Notes under the pieces: generated by a model | What the model was told of the DNA's origin: nothing | Database searches by the model: none | The model's input: only the letters and a program-made list of their open reading frames with translations | Made by a program: the position numbers and the translations under genes | Shown here: piece by piece, positions 1-10,797 of the stretch | Layout: each line of letters begins with the position of its first letter | Position numbering within the stretch: position 1 is the stretch's first letter | Origin: Apoda limacodes | Lineage: Eukaryota > Arthropoda > Insecta > Lepidoptera > Limacodidae | Length of the DNA stretch: 64,000 bases | Direction of reading: 5' to 3' | NCBI GenBank assembly: GCA_946406115.1 | Contig: OX291546.1 | Coordinates: 10,905,019 to 10,969,018 of the forward strand

Positions 1-259
1 AAACCTACGCTACATAGTTGTCATAATAACAGGTCACTGCCCGCTGAACAAACACTTTTTCAATATCGGCGTTACCGACAGTCCTCTATGAAGGGGCTGC
101 ATGAAAGCCGAGGAGACACCTTCTCCGGTGGTTCTACATTGCAAAAGCGTGAGCAACCAACGGACAAGGCTCCTTAGGAATCCACAAACCATGAGAGAGG
201 CGCTGAATAACACCAGATGCCTCCTTGATTTCTGGACGGAGCTGGGATGGTATGAGTAA
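1..259 (+). pseudogene. C-terminal remnant of a non-LTR retrotransposon polyprotein
   Basis: Reading the frame that starts at base 2 gives a continuous match to the C-terminus of a lepidopteran non-LTR retrotransposon ORF2. It contains TGHCPLNKHFFNIG, then a zinc-knuckle-like stretch (RGCMKAEETPSPVVLHC), and ends LLDFWTELGWYE before TAA at 257-259. A TGA interrupts the frame inside the motif, just before RGC, so this copy is dead. The element enters from outside the window. The family assignment is from memory of similar proteins (an RNase H-proximal tail of an R1 or I-like LINE); the clade is uncertain. Confidence 0.7.
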
Positions 260-900
260 CCAATGGAACGAACCGGTTACCTACGTACAATGGCTCTATC
301 ATGAGGCTAAGTGCGGAAAACATAAGTCCAACTAATTAACTAACTGCTATACCTATATGGCGACTTACATAAGACACCTACTAGAGCTGCGTCTAAAATC
401 TTTGTGTTACAACCCCACGGTGTAGCTACGCTAACCATAGGCTTCGAGTTCTGTAGTCTGTCCTATGGTCTGTGCAAAATCCTCAGAAAATTTATTCTTT
501 GGAACGAGACTAAGCCAACCTGTGGTCCCTTTTCTCTTTCTCAACGTCCGCCATTATGTTTGATTATGTTCATTAAAACTAATTAGAAAGAGATAAGAGA
601 CGGCAGTTTCGTTCTGTGTCTTCTTGTGAGCTAATGTTGGAACACTAGCACCCCCGGTATCAAAAACCGAACGGCCCCCTGTAATATTTCCTGAGAATCA
701 AGGCACAGACGGCGGAATTATAATTAATAAACAGACTTAAGTAACCAAAGAGTTACATGACTGATATCAATAACGTCATCTGAGATCCATGGTATGAATA
801 TTTACCTATGATTTGCCTCTCCTCCGTAATCTGTGGTGAAAGAAAAACGTAAAAAAGATGGAGCAATCTATTCTGACAAGGTTAGTGTAAAATATTTTTA
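260..900. other. Unassigned spacer with LINE 3' flank and a short dispersed repeat
   Basis: No coding region is convincing here. Bases 260-350 are probably the 3' untranslated tail of the LINE remnant that ends at 259. Around 430-490, a stretch resembling 'ctgtagtctgtcctatgg' recurs elsewhere in the window (near 35950 inverted, 55370, 60340 and 63470), so it belongs to a short dispersed repeat family. The 60-codon ORF at 404-586 has no recognisable content. Confidence 0.4.
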
Positions 901-914
901 AAATAGATAGTATT

Positions 915-1710
915 CAATACATCAAAAACGTGAGTAAGAAAGCAACTGCCAGAGGTAAATTCCAATTTATCGGCAAAATAAGTAATAGACTTGCGAGCGT
1001 TATCTTTGGTAGTCGTGTTTTCTGGTCGCTTGCTAAATCTGCCGAAGAAAACAACTGAAACGTACCGAAAACGAAAAGGTTACCACTGCAAAAGACCGAT
1101 GGTGACTTGGTCCATAGCGTTAGAGAGGAAGCCGATCCACTAGACATTCTGTTCATCTCAAAATCGAATTTGAACAGCGAAGGCTACTATACCGTGGTGC
1201 AGTAATACCATGCCGGAAATCTCCATAACACAGTAAAAGGTCCGGCAGGCGTTGCTTTACCTAGACGTACATAAGCAGCAGTGGTGCTTAAGCAGTGTGC
1301 TCCTGAGTTGTCGCGCCGTTTTGCGCTTTTTTACCACACTATGCAATTTCCGTCTTCGTGAAAGACTGCAAATGTAGTACCCAATAAGTGCGATAGTTCA
1401 GTTCTAAGATACCTAGAAAAACACGATCTGGTCACCGGCATGAGATACTGGGTACGGGCGGACAACTTGGTTCGATCCAACCCCAATCACTGCAGACTCA
1501 TATTTCCAGAACCTTCTCTGTATCTTCAAGATCAGTAGGATAAGTGGTGTTGACATCCCTAGTGATGTACACTGTACAGTTCCGAGATCATTTGGAAGAC
1601 AAGGTAAAACTGGCGTCCAAAAACTCAACAGGGCAAACATAGGTAATTTACCTTTAGGCAGTGGTTTCAAATCACAAGTCCAGCCCCATCTGAAGTACTG
1701 CTGAAAACCT
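915..1710 (+). mobile_element. Decayed CR1/Jockey-like LINE fragment (RT region)
   Basis: Nucleotide-level resemblance by eye to the better preserved copy at 58110-58780. 'agtaagaaagcaactgcc' followed by 'aaattccaatttatcggc' near 930-980 matches 58120-58160. 'gtgttgacatccc' near 1545 matches the 'ggtgttgacatctcc' stretch at 58590, and 'aaatcacaagtccagccc' near 1668 matches 58720. The frame is broken many times by indels and stops, so no protein is preserved. This is the same family as the fragments at 6.1, 15.9-17.0, 36.4-37.1, 42.9, 55.8, 57.7 and 60.8 kb. Confidence 0.7.
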
Positions 1711-2752
1711 CAAATGCATTTTAAAAGCCCGATTAAATCGACTAATTACTGGTTTGGCACGCAATCATCCTTCCTACTAATATTATATATGTGAAATTTT
1801 GTTTGGATGGATATTTGTTACTCTTTCACGCTTTAACCACTGGACGGATCGGGATGAAACTTGGCATACATATAGGTTAGGTCCTGGAATAGCATAAAGG
1901 CTCGAAATTCCCGCGGGTATAACTAAAACCGAGCTTAAACGAACTATAGCTATAGCTATAGCTTGATATAGCAAACTTCAATAGTGTAATAAAGGAGTAA
2001 ATCACAGTCGCCGATAACCGAATTTAGGGCGGGTGGAGCCACTGGCAAAGTCTAGTATTAGATATTTTTTGGTAAAACTACTAAAACCAAATGTATAAAC
2101 ATGTAAATTTTTTTGTTGTCCTTCTCTGTCCTTAAACCAAATTTTGGTGCCAAAAATAAACCCAATTATATGTGCACTTTTATGTCATGTCGTGAGAAAA
2201 AGTAAACCACGAAAAATATTCCCGTAGGATCTTCTGATCGGGATAAATCGTATTTATATCCTTTTCAATTCCCTCTAGGTATTCCTGTGCCAAAAAACAG
2301 TTAGTGCACTATTAGTGTATTTTTTCTTAATATTCGATTTGTATAGGTACCTACTGACATTTCGAACTACAAACATATTCCAATCAAAATATAAAAAAAA
2401 CCTTACCTACTTACATGGAACGTTGAGCTAAGTGTTTTCTTTCCTTATCTTAAAAGTCAAATGCTAAAGAAATTTATATCGATGCAAAAAATTATAGTCG
2501 CCTATCTTTTTTGCTTTTTGACTTGGAATTTTAGCAGAAGAAGTTGTTTTACTTTTAGTTGGTTTTATTAATTAAATATTTTTTTAATATGTAATAATGT
2601 ATACATAATTTTATAGATTATTTTAAAACCGACGTGGCTTATTTCTATCTATAAATTGTTTAATTTTGATATGTATTTTTTTATAATACAAAAAATTCAA
2701 TTAGAAATGACAAAAATAAATAAATGAAATCAATTTATATTTCTTATTACAG
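1711..2752 (+). other. AT-rich stretch, probably intron of the gene ending at 5640
   Basis: This lies upstream of a clear splice acceptor at 2751-2752 and holds no recognisable coding sequence. Several poly-T and AT-rich runs are visible. It probably represents intron, since the exon at 2753 is internal and its upstream exons are not in the window. Confidence 0.4.
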
Positions 2753-2856
2753 AGAAAAAGGATTATCGATGACCACTTGTGCTTTGATTATTCTGAACAT
2801 ACTGGGAGCCGTATATTGTTTAATAGTTACCATTGTTCTAATTCTGTGGGCCCTTC
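2753..2856 (+). CDS. Penultimate coding exon of an unrecognised membrane protein
   Basis: A 104-nt exon bounded by a polypyrimidine tract plus acceptor (ttcttattacag) and a consensus donor (gtaagt at 2857). With one base completing the previous codon, it encodes 34 codons without a stop. They start EKGLSMTTCALIILNILG and continue into a strongly hydrophobic run (AVYCLIVTIVLILWAL) that would form one transmembrane helix of about 25 residues. The final base C is the first of a Gln codon completed by the exon at 5522. The upstream exons lie outside the window. I do not recognise the family: it could be any protein with a C-terminal or internal membrane helix. The last ~37 bases plus the donor are the founder-like unit of a tandem array in the following intron. 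Confidence 0.65.
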
Positions 2857-3531
2857 GTAAGTAAATAATTTTTAATAGTTACGATAATTCTGATTCTTTG
2901 GGCCCTTCGTAAGAACATAACTTATAATGCTTACGATTAATCTTATTATGGACCTGATCTGATTTTTTAGCTAGCAATTTCTCGCAAATATGGCAACTGA
3001 CAGCAGGATAGCAAATAGACTTTTCAATAAAACTGTAAGAGACAGCACGAAAGCAAATGAAATCGCAATAGCTAAAAAATCATTTCCACTGCCTATATGT
3101 AGTAGGTCCTAACCTTTGTAAGTAAATAATTAGTTATAGTTACAATTATTTTGATTAAAGGAACCTTCGTAGTCAATATTTTTGTAACAATTGGTATTAT
3201 TTTTATTCTGTAAGAAAATAATTTGCAATAGTAAGGAATATTCTTAAACTGAAGGACCTTCCCATGCTGTGGGATTTTCGTAAGCATGTTATTTTGTAAT
3301 AGTTACGATTATTTGGTTCTGTAGGTCTTCGTGAGCAAATAATTTGTAAAAGTAAACATTGTTTATATTCTGTGGGACCTTAGTAAGATAATAAATCACT
3401 ATACTAACTATTATTCGTATTCTATGAGCCGTTCGAAAGCGAATACCTAATTATGTGGGCGCCCTTCGTAAGTAATTTGTACTTTGTACGCTTATTCATA
3501 TTCGGTGACCCTTAGTAGGTTAATAAATTTG
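2820..3531 (+). repeat. Degenerate tandem array (~52-bp unit) built from exon end plus splice donor
   Basis: About ten to twelve diverged units follow each other. The consensus is roughly 'taatagttacgattattc' then 'tgtgggcccttcgtaag' then 'taaataatttg'. The first unit overlaps the coding exon that ends at 2856, so each unit carries a version of the exon 3' end followed by its GT donor. Well preserved units start near 2820, 2873, 3297 and 3347; weaker ones sit at 3134, 3187, 3398, 3450 and 3479. A non-matching insertion of ~150 bp interrupts the array between about 2960 and 3110. A unit of ~52 bp is not a multiple of three in all copies, and stops occur immediately after the first donor. Confidence 0.7.
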
Positions 3532-3647
3532 TCTCATATCGAGAATATTTTGTCTTATATCGAAAAGCAGCCAATCTCATAATTACCATGAAGTTCCTAA
3601 TTTTTTTAAAAAGCAGGTATATATTTATCCATTTTAATACTAACAAT

Positions 3648-3718
3648 TAAGTTGGCAAACCACCTGTGGATTGGTTATCATAGCCTATAGACGCTTGTAA
3701 CACCAGAATAATAGGTAC
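3648..3718 (-). repeat. Very short, degenerate LINE 3'-tail copy
   Basis: A stretch with 'gttggcaaaccacctg' and 'tagcctatagacgcttgtaacaccag' resembles the conserved 3' end of the CR1/Jockey-like LINE seen at 14055-14140, 36355-36420 and 55836-55900. It is read here in antisense orientation and has lost several internal bases. The 78-codon ORF just downstream (3786-4022) overlaps a stretch I suspect is also repetitive ('cctaaggccgaaggccg') and is not claimed as a gene. Confidence 0.5.
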
Positions 3719-4204
3719 TGTGTACCTATAATCAACTGAAACAAATTAGCACTTCATTATTTAGGGATTAGGGTTATGAAGCTAAATGGAAAAAAAAGTA
3801 TTTGAGAAAAATAGAACATTGTGCATTAAGGGTGGTAAGGAGGAAATTACTAACGAGGGGCTATTTCGAAGCCTAAGGCCGAAGGCCGATTACCACAATG
3901 TACTAATAATAGACGAGTATATATCTCGAAAACTCTCTATACCGGTTCACAAATTTAAATATTATAATTTCACCGAATCAATGAAAGGTTACCGGAATCA
4001 TAAGGCTCTAACGATACTATAAGGGTTTCACCGCTAGTGTTACACAATGTTTTTCATCACATTTGCGAGTAAAAAAATAAAAATATATTATGAATAAATA
4101 AAATAACTAACCAAAACATAATCAAAATTGCGGAAAGAGTAAATCTGAAGAATTTCTGAACCAATAATATAATAAAACATACTTAAACATTACTAAAAAA
4201 AATT

Positions 4205-5245
4205 ATTTAGGACGTCGTTACGTTCCCTAAAACATGGTTGAGCGAAGCGTTGGCTGATTCATGGAGACTGGTCTGCTCTTGCAAACTTCTTTGTATCCTT
4301 GTATTTAGTCTTACTTTTTTGTTTTGTTTATCAATACTGTAAGACATTGATAAGTGATGAATAGGTACATAAATTGTCTTTTTTTTATTTTTTTATTAGA
4401 TACTTTTTTATGTTGTGCTTGCGCATTTTATGTTTTTTATGTTTGTAATGGAAAGTGTCCTTCTATGATAGGAAGGGGATTTTCTAATATTTTAAGTGGA
4501 CGCTGTAAGAGAAAGGGAGAAAAGAAATGCCCTTGCTGACTTTCTTGCCGGTTCTTCTCAGTACAAGGTCTCCCGCCCTATAGACTTACGAACCGATGGC
4601 GTAGTGACATTCATAAGTGATCAATTATTGTAGCCTAAATTGAATTAATGATTTTGATTTGAATTTGAAAGAAATGCTTACAGAGGTATTTTGTCATAGT
4701 AATATTTGTTCAAGGTCACCACAAGCTCATATACCTTTCTTTTTTTTTTACAAACCGTTAGTTTATTTTTTTTGTAAAATGTATAGGTAATTAAAATTTG
4801 ATTTGTGTTGTGATGATATCTTAAACGGATGTGCTGCTATAAAAAAAAATGCTACGTTGGCGATGTTCTAAATAGGAGTAATACATTTTTAATGTCCAAC
4901 ATTATAGTATAAAAATAAATTTCATCAAAATCGGTTCAGCGGTTTAATCAAATACTTATTTACTCGGTCTTTATGCGAATTAACTCATACTTGACGTTGC
5001 CTCATCATCATCAAATTCCATTATAATCGGCTTAGGCAGCTCAGCCTTATTCTTTTAACTCTTTCTTCTTAATACTGCATCTATATATTATTTTTCTCAC
5101 ACGAGACATGTATATGTAGACCTTGTCCTTCTCCTAAGTGCAAACCAAATTGCCACTAAAATTTCATGGAGATCGTGTTAGCGGTTTCGCCTGTGATAAG
5201 TTTAAAGTACAGACACTTTTGCATTTATAATATTAGTATGCATGT
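4205..5245. repeat. Dispersed lepidopteran repeat tails (LINE/RTE 3' ends)
   Basis: Two recognisable tails lie inside the intron. The stretch at 4530-4680 contains 'ctgactttcttgccgg' and 'gattttgatttgaatttg', which I recall as a common lepidopteran retroelement 3' end. The stretch at 4900-5245 contains 'tcatcaaaatcggttcagc' and ends near 'ataatattagtatg', the usual 3' end of RTE-derived repeats. No open reading frame of note is present; the 61-codon ORF at 4354 is low complexity. Confidence 0.5.
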
Positions 5246-5521
5246 GCAAGAAGCATCAAAAATATCAAAAGACTTCCTTATTTTAATTCTTTAAAGAATT
5301 CCTACGTTGATGTCTTACAAAAACTCTTTAATGAGCGAAAAATGTTAATCACAGCGCCCTTCAAGAAGTTAGAACCCATCTAAGAACCATCGCCGATGAA
5401 TCACCTATTGTGTGTACCAATTAGATTTTTTGATAAGATCCATTTATTACAAATAACGAAATGTAAAGGTAGGAGCAACTTCAATCTTTGTTTCTTTTTC
5501 TTCATTTTTTTTTTGTTTCAG

Positions 5522-5640
5522 AAATAATTTTTCCCGGACCAAATACTGCTCCAGTAATATTGGAACATTTAGGTCACACTGAAAACGTTTCATTCAGAAC
5601 TGATGACAGTTTTGGAGCATTGTTAAGGCTAATTTATTAA
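5522..5640 (+). CDS. Terminal coding exon of the unrecognised membrane protein
   Basis: The acceptor is a long polypyrimidine tract ending tttgtttcag at 5521. The first two bases complete the split codon left by the exon ending at 2856, giving Gln. Reading on gives IIFPGPNTAPVILEHLGH, then TENVSFRTDDSF, then GALLRLIY and a TAA at 5638-5640. The phases agree exactly (104 = 1+102+1 nt; 119 = 2+117 nt), which strongly supports joining the two exons across a 2665-bp intron. The tail of about 38 residues follows the membrane helix encoded by the previous exon. It is polar, with no recognisable motif. Function unknown. Confidence 0.65.
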
Positions 5641-5682
5641 TTTTAAGGACATAAAGACCGTTCTAAAGAAGAAAAGCAGGCC

Positions 5683-5711
5683 AATAAAAAAAACTTTATT
5701 ATTACAATAAA
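5683..5711 (+). terminator. Polyadenylation signals after the 5640 stop
   Basis: AATAAA occurs at 5683-5688 and again at 5706-5711, 43 and 66 bases after the stop codon at 5640. That is a usual distance for a short insect 3' UTR, and it supports 5522-5640 as the last exon. Confidence 0.6.
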
Positions 5712-6084
5712 ATATATACCTAATGGAAAAAACAATTCTTTTTAAAGAAAAACCTTTTCTATATTATATTAATTTTACATAGCATGGCGCGTAGTAATTT
5801 GTAATTTTGTTTTTAAAAATAGAGTATGATATGATGTTAATAATATGTAATTTAGATCGTCAAAATACCTAGTTCATATCTATACATTCTTATCAACTTT
5901 AGGGCGGTCTCCAGGGTATGTCAAACAAGAACCATCCAGCAAAAAAATAAAACAGGAGAATGTCATGTCCCTGAAACAATACAATCGCACTAAAACATGA
6001 CTTTAAGATTCTAGTAAATAGGTAAGTAATAAGTCGTATTTGAGTCAGGGGGACACTCACAGCAGGGCTGGTCTACAAGTTCAG

Positions 6085-6295
6085 GGTCGCAGTCCGATTC
6101 AACCCTACGCAGATACGAGTGTACGCGTTCACCGCTAAAAAAACCTTTTCACAGGTTCCACAATTCCAGGACACACCTCTTACCATCTCAAAGAGCATTG
6201 GGATGCTTGGTGTTGACATCTGCAGCAATAATCAGTTCCTAGGTCATTTGGAAGATCTTATGGGCAAGAGTTGCGAGCTATGATTGTCACTCTTA
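6085..6295 (+). mobile_element. CR1/Jockey-like LINE fragment (RT region)
   Basis: Sequence such as 'gtgtacgcgttcaccgct', 'caattccaggacacacc', 'taccatctc' and 'ggtgttgacatctgcagc' parallels 58440-58640 base by base with indels. Translation gives broken pieces of the same RT segment (INPxKTxVCAFTA..). Frameshifts make it non-coding. It is directly abutted by an antisense SINE. Confidence 0.7.
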
Positions 6296-6605
6296 ATGTC
6301 TTCCAGCATATTGGCCTCCGGATAAACTTCCTTATCAGCCTCATACGTCTCTCCTACTCTGTTGCGGCACTACCTACCCTTAACAAGGGTGATTTCGACC
6401 ATAGTCCACATGCAGGCCCATGCGGATTGTAGACTTTACATACGTCTTTTAAACGTATGCAGGTTTCCTCACGATGTTTTCCTTCAACGAAAGGCCAGTG
6501 GTGTGAATCATCAATGTATTTGAGAAATTAAGAAAAAGACTCATCACACACGCCGGTCTCGAACCTCCGCCACTGAGAACAAAAGCTAAAATAGAAACCC
6601 CTCGG
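6296..6605 (-). mobile_element. tRNA-derived SINE, antisense
   Basis: Antisense reading gives a tRNA-like head with a B-box-like 'ggttcgagacc' near 6555-6575, then 'gattcacaccactgg', 'catcgtgaggaaacctgc', an 'aagtctacaatccgc'-like body, and 'gggtaggtagtgccgc' at the 3' end. The same order of blocks is present at 11765-12070 (sense) and 9325-9535 (antisense). This arrangement matches a widespread lepidopteran SINE that I recognise from memory. Confidence 0.75.
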
Positions 6606-6719
6606 CTTTCATCGAATGACTTATCAAGATGAAAGTTATGCTAAGTGACCACGTCAATCTGGAACCTAATATTATCGTCGATGATATACTTACTCTAAAG
6701 TGGTTGAAAAGTATATCTT

Positions 6720-7045
6720 ACTTAAATTGGAAGCCAATCGTGGATCCATTTAGGTTGGGCAGGATTTAAGAATCTTCTCGCCTCGTGTCTAAATGTCGTC
6801 CATACCGCAAAATTCGAAGTTTGAAGGCTAGCTTTCAATTAGTGCGACCTACCCGTAATGACATATGGTGCCGAGACGTGGACACAGCTAGTGTATTAGT
6901 CTTAGACTATTGTAGTAGTAAAAAAGCGGGATAACGAAAGAACTATGCTCGGAGTTTCGCTTAGAGATTGGATCCACAATCAAGTTATGTGACAGTAAAC
7001 TAGGGTCGCCAATGTCTAGCTAAACATACGTAGTGTTCGTAGTAA
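6720..7045 (+). mobile_element. RTE-clade retrotransposon fragment
   Basis: Translation around 6850-7040 gives LPVMTYGAETWT, then RDNERTMLGVSLRDWIHNQV and TRVANV with frame breaks. I recognise this as the segment after the RT domain of RTE-type elements abundant in Lepidoptera (the ...TYGxETW...ERAMLGVSLRDRIRN... region). Internal stops and shifts make it a dead fragment. Confidence 0.7.
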
Positions 7046-8637
7046 AGGAAGGCCTCAGTCAGATGAAGCAATGATATATATATACGCAAAATTTCTATGA
7101 GCGATCAAGTGCGTAAGACGCAGGATCGTGTATAGTGGCACACCCTAAGAAAGGTTTATGTTCAGCCGTGGAGAGCAGGATTGGTTGGGATAGATTCTAA
7201 GAAATAACAGTAACACCATAAAATATTGGAAAGGCTCAACCCCCCAGGCCACAAACATTGGAGGAGGGGGCATAAGCACCTCGGTCCTTATAAAGTCAGC
7301 GCTGCTTGTGAACTGCAGAGGGCTGATAAATAGATAAATAATGCACAAGGCGATCGCGCGGCCGCATGCTAACACGACCCAACATCATCAAATACTTAAG
7401 GGCTACGGAAAGTTGTGCTGTTACTAAAGTGATAGCGCACCAACACGACTAAATATCGAAACATTCACAAGCTGCCTCACTACACATGATTGAACGAACA
7501 GTTTGACTATTGGACGATAGTGTAGTAGCGGTATAAAATGCGGGCGAAGAGAATAGGTACATTTTAATGATGAAATCATTCCGGCCATACACTTACCAAT
7601 GCCCTGCAGAGGTAACCCTTGCAGGCTGGGCCGAGTCTCTGGAATGGAGTCAGCCCACTCCTAGACGTCTCGCAGCGTAAGAAACGAGCATTAGGCGCAC
7701 GCAGTAAGTCACGTAAGGACGTGCAGTCAGCAGTCTGTGGGGAATGTTCCGTTTCAACTGCAAACGCACTAAATCGGGACCAGACGTTTTCTAGCAGTCA
7801 AGAGGTCTTGAGATTTGTTATATAGTAGACGTATTTTATTAGTAGTAGACTATATTAGTCTAGGAACTCAAGTAAGTATTATATTCATATGCACTCTGCA
7901 TATGAAAATTAGAAGCTTCTTATTACTTTCCGAACGTAAAATATTGCCTGACAAGAGGTGTTAGAGAAGCTGGTGTCCGATACCAAATTCCGTAAAGCAC
8001 GCTTCAAGATCGGATTATCCGCATTAGCGCTGAAACGTTTTATAAAGACTGTATCCAGTGTCACAAATGTAAAGATTGGAAGGTTGAAGTTTGTGTAGAC
8101 ATTGATACTTCACAGTTTTACTACTATTACAATGTGTGTAAGGCCAAAAACCGGTTTGGTCATCGCTAGTCATTTATATCCGGAGTCACCCGCCAAAAAA
8201 TGTTTTCGATAAAAAATTAAAGAGTGATTTTAAGCTAAGATTAATAAAACTATCTAATTATTGTTTGACTATAATAGTTACAAATATGTAAATTTTTGTT
8301 TTTAGTTAAAAAAAAAAATTGTTGATATCCGAAATAACATGAGTTTTCTTTAAGTGTCTTCCCCTAGTATAATATTGATATATGCGTAATTTTGGATTTT
8401 CAGTTATTTTAATGCGATTTTTTATTTGTGAAATATACGTTACGTTATAAGTTTAATTTTGCCTAAAAACAAAGAATTTTGGGCGCTTTCTTTTTTAACG
8501 CTGACTAAACTTTGCGAGATATATCACACAACCATGTAGTAACGCGAACTACAGTCATCATTATCAATTTATACTACTCACTACTAGTATACTTGTTATA
8601 ATTTTCAATCTATGGCCGCTATAGGGCCGCCGATGAG
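7046..8637. other. Stretch with no recognisable gene
   Basis: The sequence is more GC-balanced at 7100-7830 and AT-rich afterwards. ORFs of 76 codons (minus, 7145-7375) and 68 codons (plus, 7619-7825) do not match anything I know and lack splice-site or start context. The 7046-7830 part is probably old retroelement sequence because it follows an RTE fragment directly, but this is inference only. Confidence 0.35.
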
Positions 8638-9140
8638 GCAAGGGCGGATCCAGAAGTCTTTCTCGGAGGGGGCACAATATATCTACACACTAAGATAAAG
8701 TACATTATAGTATTTGATAGGAAGATTTTGATTAATAAACAAATTCTCAAACACAGTTTTACATTTTCAAACGTTTTAGACCAATTATATAATCTTTATG
8801 TTTTTATATCCAATCGTCTATTTTTTGGTTTTGCAAAACGCTTCAAAACTATTCCTTTGTCCTCAGAAACTTCTCTATAAATGAGAAACAGGCATAGTTC
8901 ATTTAGACGGTCTTGAGACATCCTTGATCTTAACCAGGTTCTTGCCCTTCTAAAAGTTGAAAAAGTACGTTCTGAAGTTGCAACGCTTACAGGAAGGGTG
9001 GCTTACACAAGACAGATGTCAATGTCACAATTTTCCAGCACTTCGAGAACATTTTGTGGCATTTTGTAGGACTTTGCATCTTGACTGGTACTTGTCAAGT
9101 TCAAATGGTTAAGAAACAGCTTTTATACAGACTTGATAAA
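8638..9140 (-). pseudogene. hAT transposase C-terminal dimerisation fragment with transposon end
   Basis: The minus-strand frame gives VSVATSERTFSTFRRARTW, then LRSRMSQDRLNELCLFLIYR, and ends with a stop at 8796-8798. The S-E-R-x-F-S-x-x-R-R-x-x-x-x-x-R-x-x-M-x-x-x-R-L-x-x-L core is the hAT C-terminal dimerisation domain, as found in the zinc-finger-MYM/THAP-like hAT transposases of insects. Downstream of the stop, 'gggcggatccag' at about 8641, followed by a G-rich run, looks like a hAT terminal inverted repeat. The upstream part is frameshifted and the catalytic region is missing, so this is a 3'-terminal relic. Confidence 0.75.
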
Positions 9141-9324
9141 ATAGACAGTACGTCATTACCACTTCTATGAACGCCTGCTTCGCCTTGAGAAAAGTAAAAT
9201 TTATAAAAGCCCGCTTTTTATATTGGATTTGAATTCCGATCTCTTAGAAAACGAACTTTACGTAGTTTATTCTACTTATAAAATAAAAAAGCTTAAAATC
9301 GATTAAGATAAAATAATCCTTATT

Positions 9325-9535
9325 AACCTCATACGTTCCCACTGTTGCAACACGGCCTACCATCACCGAGGGTGATTTTTGCCAAAGTCCACACGCGGGC
9401 CCACTGCGGATTAAGGGACTTCACATATGTCTTTTTTTGACATATGCAGGAGTGAATAATCAATGTACTTTAGAAATTTAGAAAAAGAATAATGGAACTC
9501 GCGGGGCTCGAACCTCCGCCACTCAATAAAATTAA
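9325..9535 (-). mobile_element. tRNA-derived SINE, antisense, shorter copy
   Basis: Contains 'caacacggcctaccatca', 'cacgcgggcccactgcgg', 'cttcacatatgtc', then 'gctcgaacctccgcc' (antisense B box) at the distal end. It belongs to the same SINE family as 6296-6605 and 11765-12070 but lacks the 'atcgtgaggaaacctgc' block almost entirely. Confidence 0.7.
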
Positions 9536-9951
9536 ATAAAATTAAGTACATGTTTCTTCGAAAGAAACTTGATCGATTGAGTATACTTAAAAATGTATTT
9601 ATTTAAATTTATCTAAAGGTAAACTTGGAACGGAACTTTAAAAATATTTAGTTGAAAAACACTACGTGGAAAACTGATAAAAGATACGTGCATGCCTGTA
9701 TCAGATACACTTATTTTTTAGGCAATTTTTGTCGTTATTATAATTTTGAAAAAGACAAAATAGACAAGGCCGTCTTATTTTTAAGATTTCCCTATTTTTA
9801 TAGTTCTTGGTAATCTTACACCTTGTACTGTAGCGGTTGGTTCGCTGTTTTCATCGAAAGAAACTCCCATCAACTTAGTGTTTGTTTCTGTGACCGCTCA
9901 GTACAAACAGAATTGTATTATATTAGAGGTTTTTAAGGTGCTCCAAATGGC

Positions 9952-10515
9952 TTTTTAACCGACTTCAAAAAAGAAGGAGGTCTCAATCGTCGGAGACTTT
10001 TTTTTTATGTATGTTACCCGATTTCTCGAAGACGCCTAGACCGATTTGAGAAATTATTTTTTATTTAAAAGGTTATACTTTCCAGGTGGTCCCATATTAT
10101 TAAAGTGAATTTAATACTAAATCTTTTGGAGAAAAAAAAATATTAATGTTAAGTTGGAAGTGGTGAAACGCCTTTTAATTGATGATTGAATAAAACTTTG
10201 TTACGAGATGGATGTTTTTAGTGTACAAGAGAAAAAAAGCAATTCGTCACTGAAAAGAAAAAATAAAAACTTTTTAACAAAAAAAAACAACCAGCTTCAA
10301 AAAGATGCACTAAGAAGGTAAAAATAATTACTAATTTCCAAAAATCTGATCTGAATTACAGTTTGAAGTTGGTGTCTTTGTACCTATGTAACAGTTTATA
10401 ACACACTTTGCTTGCATGACACCAATTTCAAACTGTAATTTTTTTTTTTGGAAATTAGTAATTATTTTTACCTTTTTAGTGCCGGTTGTTTTTTTTGCCT
10501 TCTTAGGCGCCTCAG
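9952..10515. mobile_element. Foldback MITE with long inverted arms
   Basis: It begins with 'ttttaaccgacttcaaaa', a motif shared with 38750, 39700 (inverted) and 44160. The second half is a palindrome: 'actaatttccaaaaatctg' and 'acagtttgaagttggtgtc' at 10331-10378 reappear inverted at 10420-10475, with the centre near 10395. Poly-A and poly-T runs flank the arms. There is no ORF. It is one of at least four relatives in this window and is probably non-autonomous. Confidence 0.65.
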
Positions 10516-10797
10516 TAATATATCATATAATCATTATATAAGAGTAAGTGGTGCTTAAATTCTACATATTTTTTAAAATAGAAGTTCGATATGTTATACT
10601 ACAAACCATTAGTAATACACTTAAGTAGGTAGGTAAAGCTACGATTAATAAATATCCAATACTGATAAACTTTATCTGAAATATGAGCTATAAATCTGAT
10701 AAGCCTTGATTAAATTATGAGCTACGTGGGATTGGATTAGATCGGGATTGAAGTGGTTGGCAGAGTACACTAGTACTATATATTACCTTATTAATTT

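Noticed and set aside
3786..4022. 78-codon ORF inside the intron of the 2753-5640 gene
   Set aside because: It has a real ATG but no splice support and no recognisable domain, and it includes a palindromic 'aaggccgaaggccg' stretch typical of repeats.
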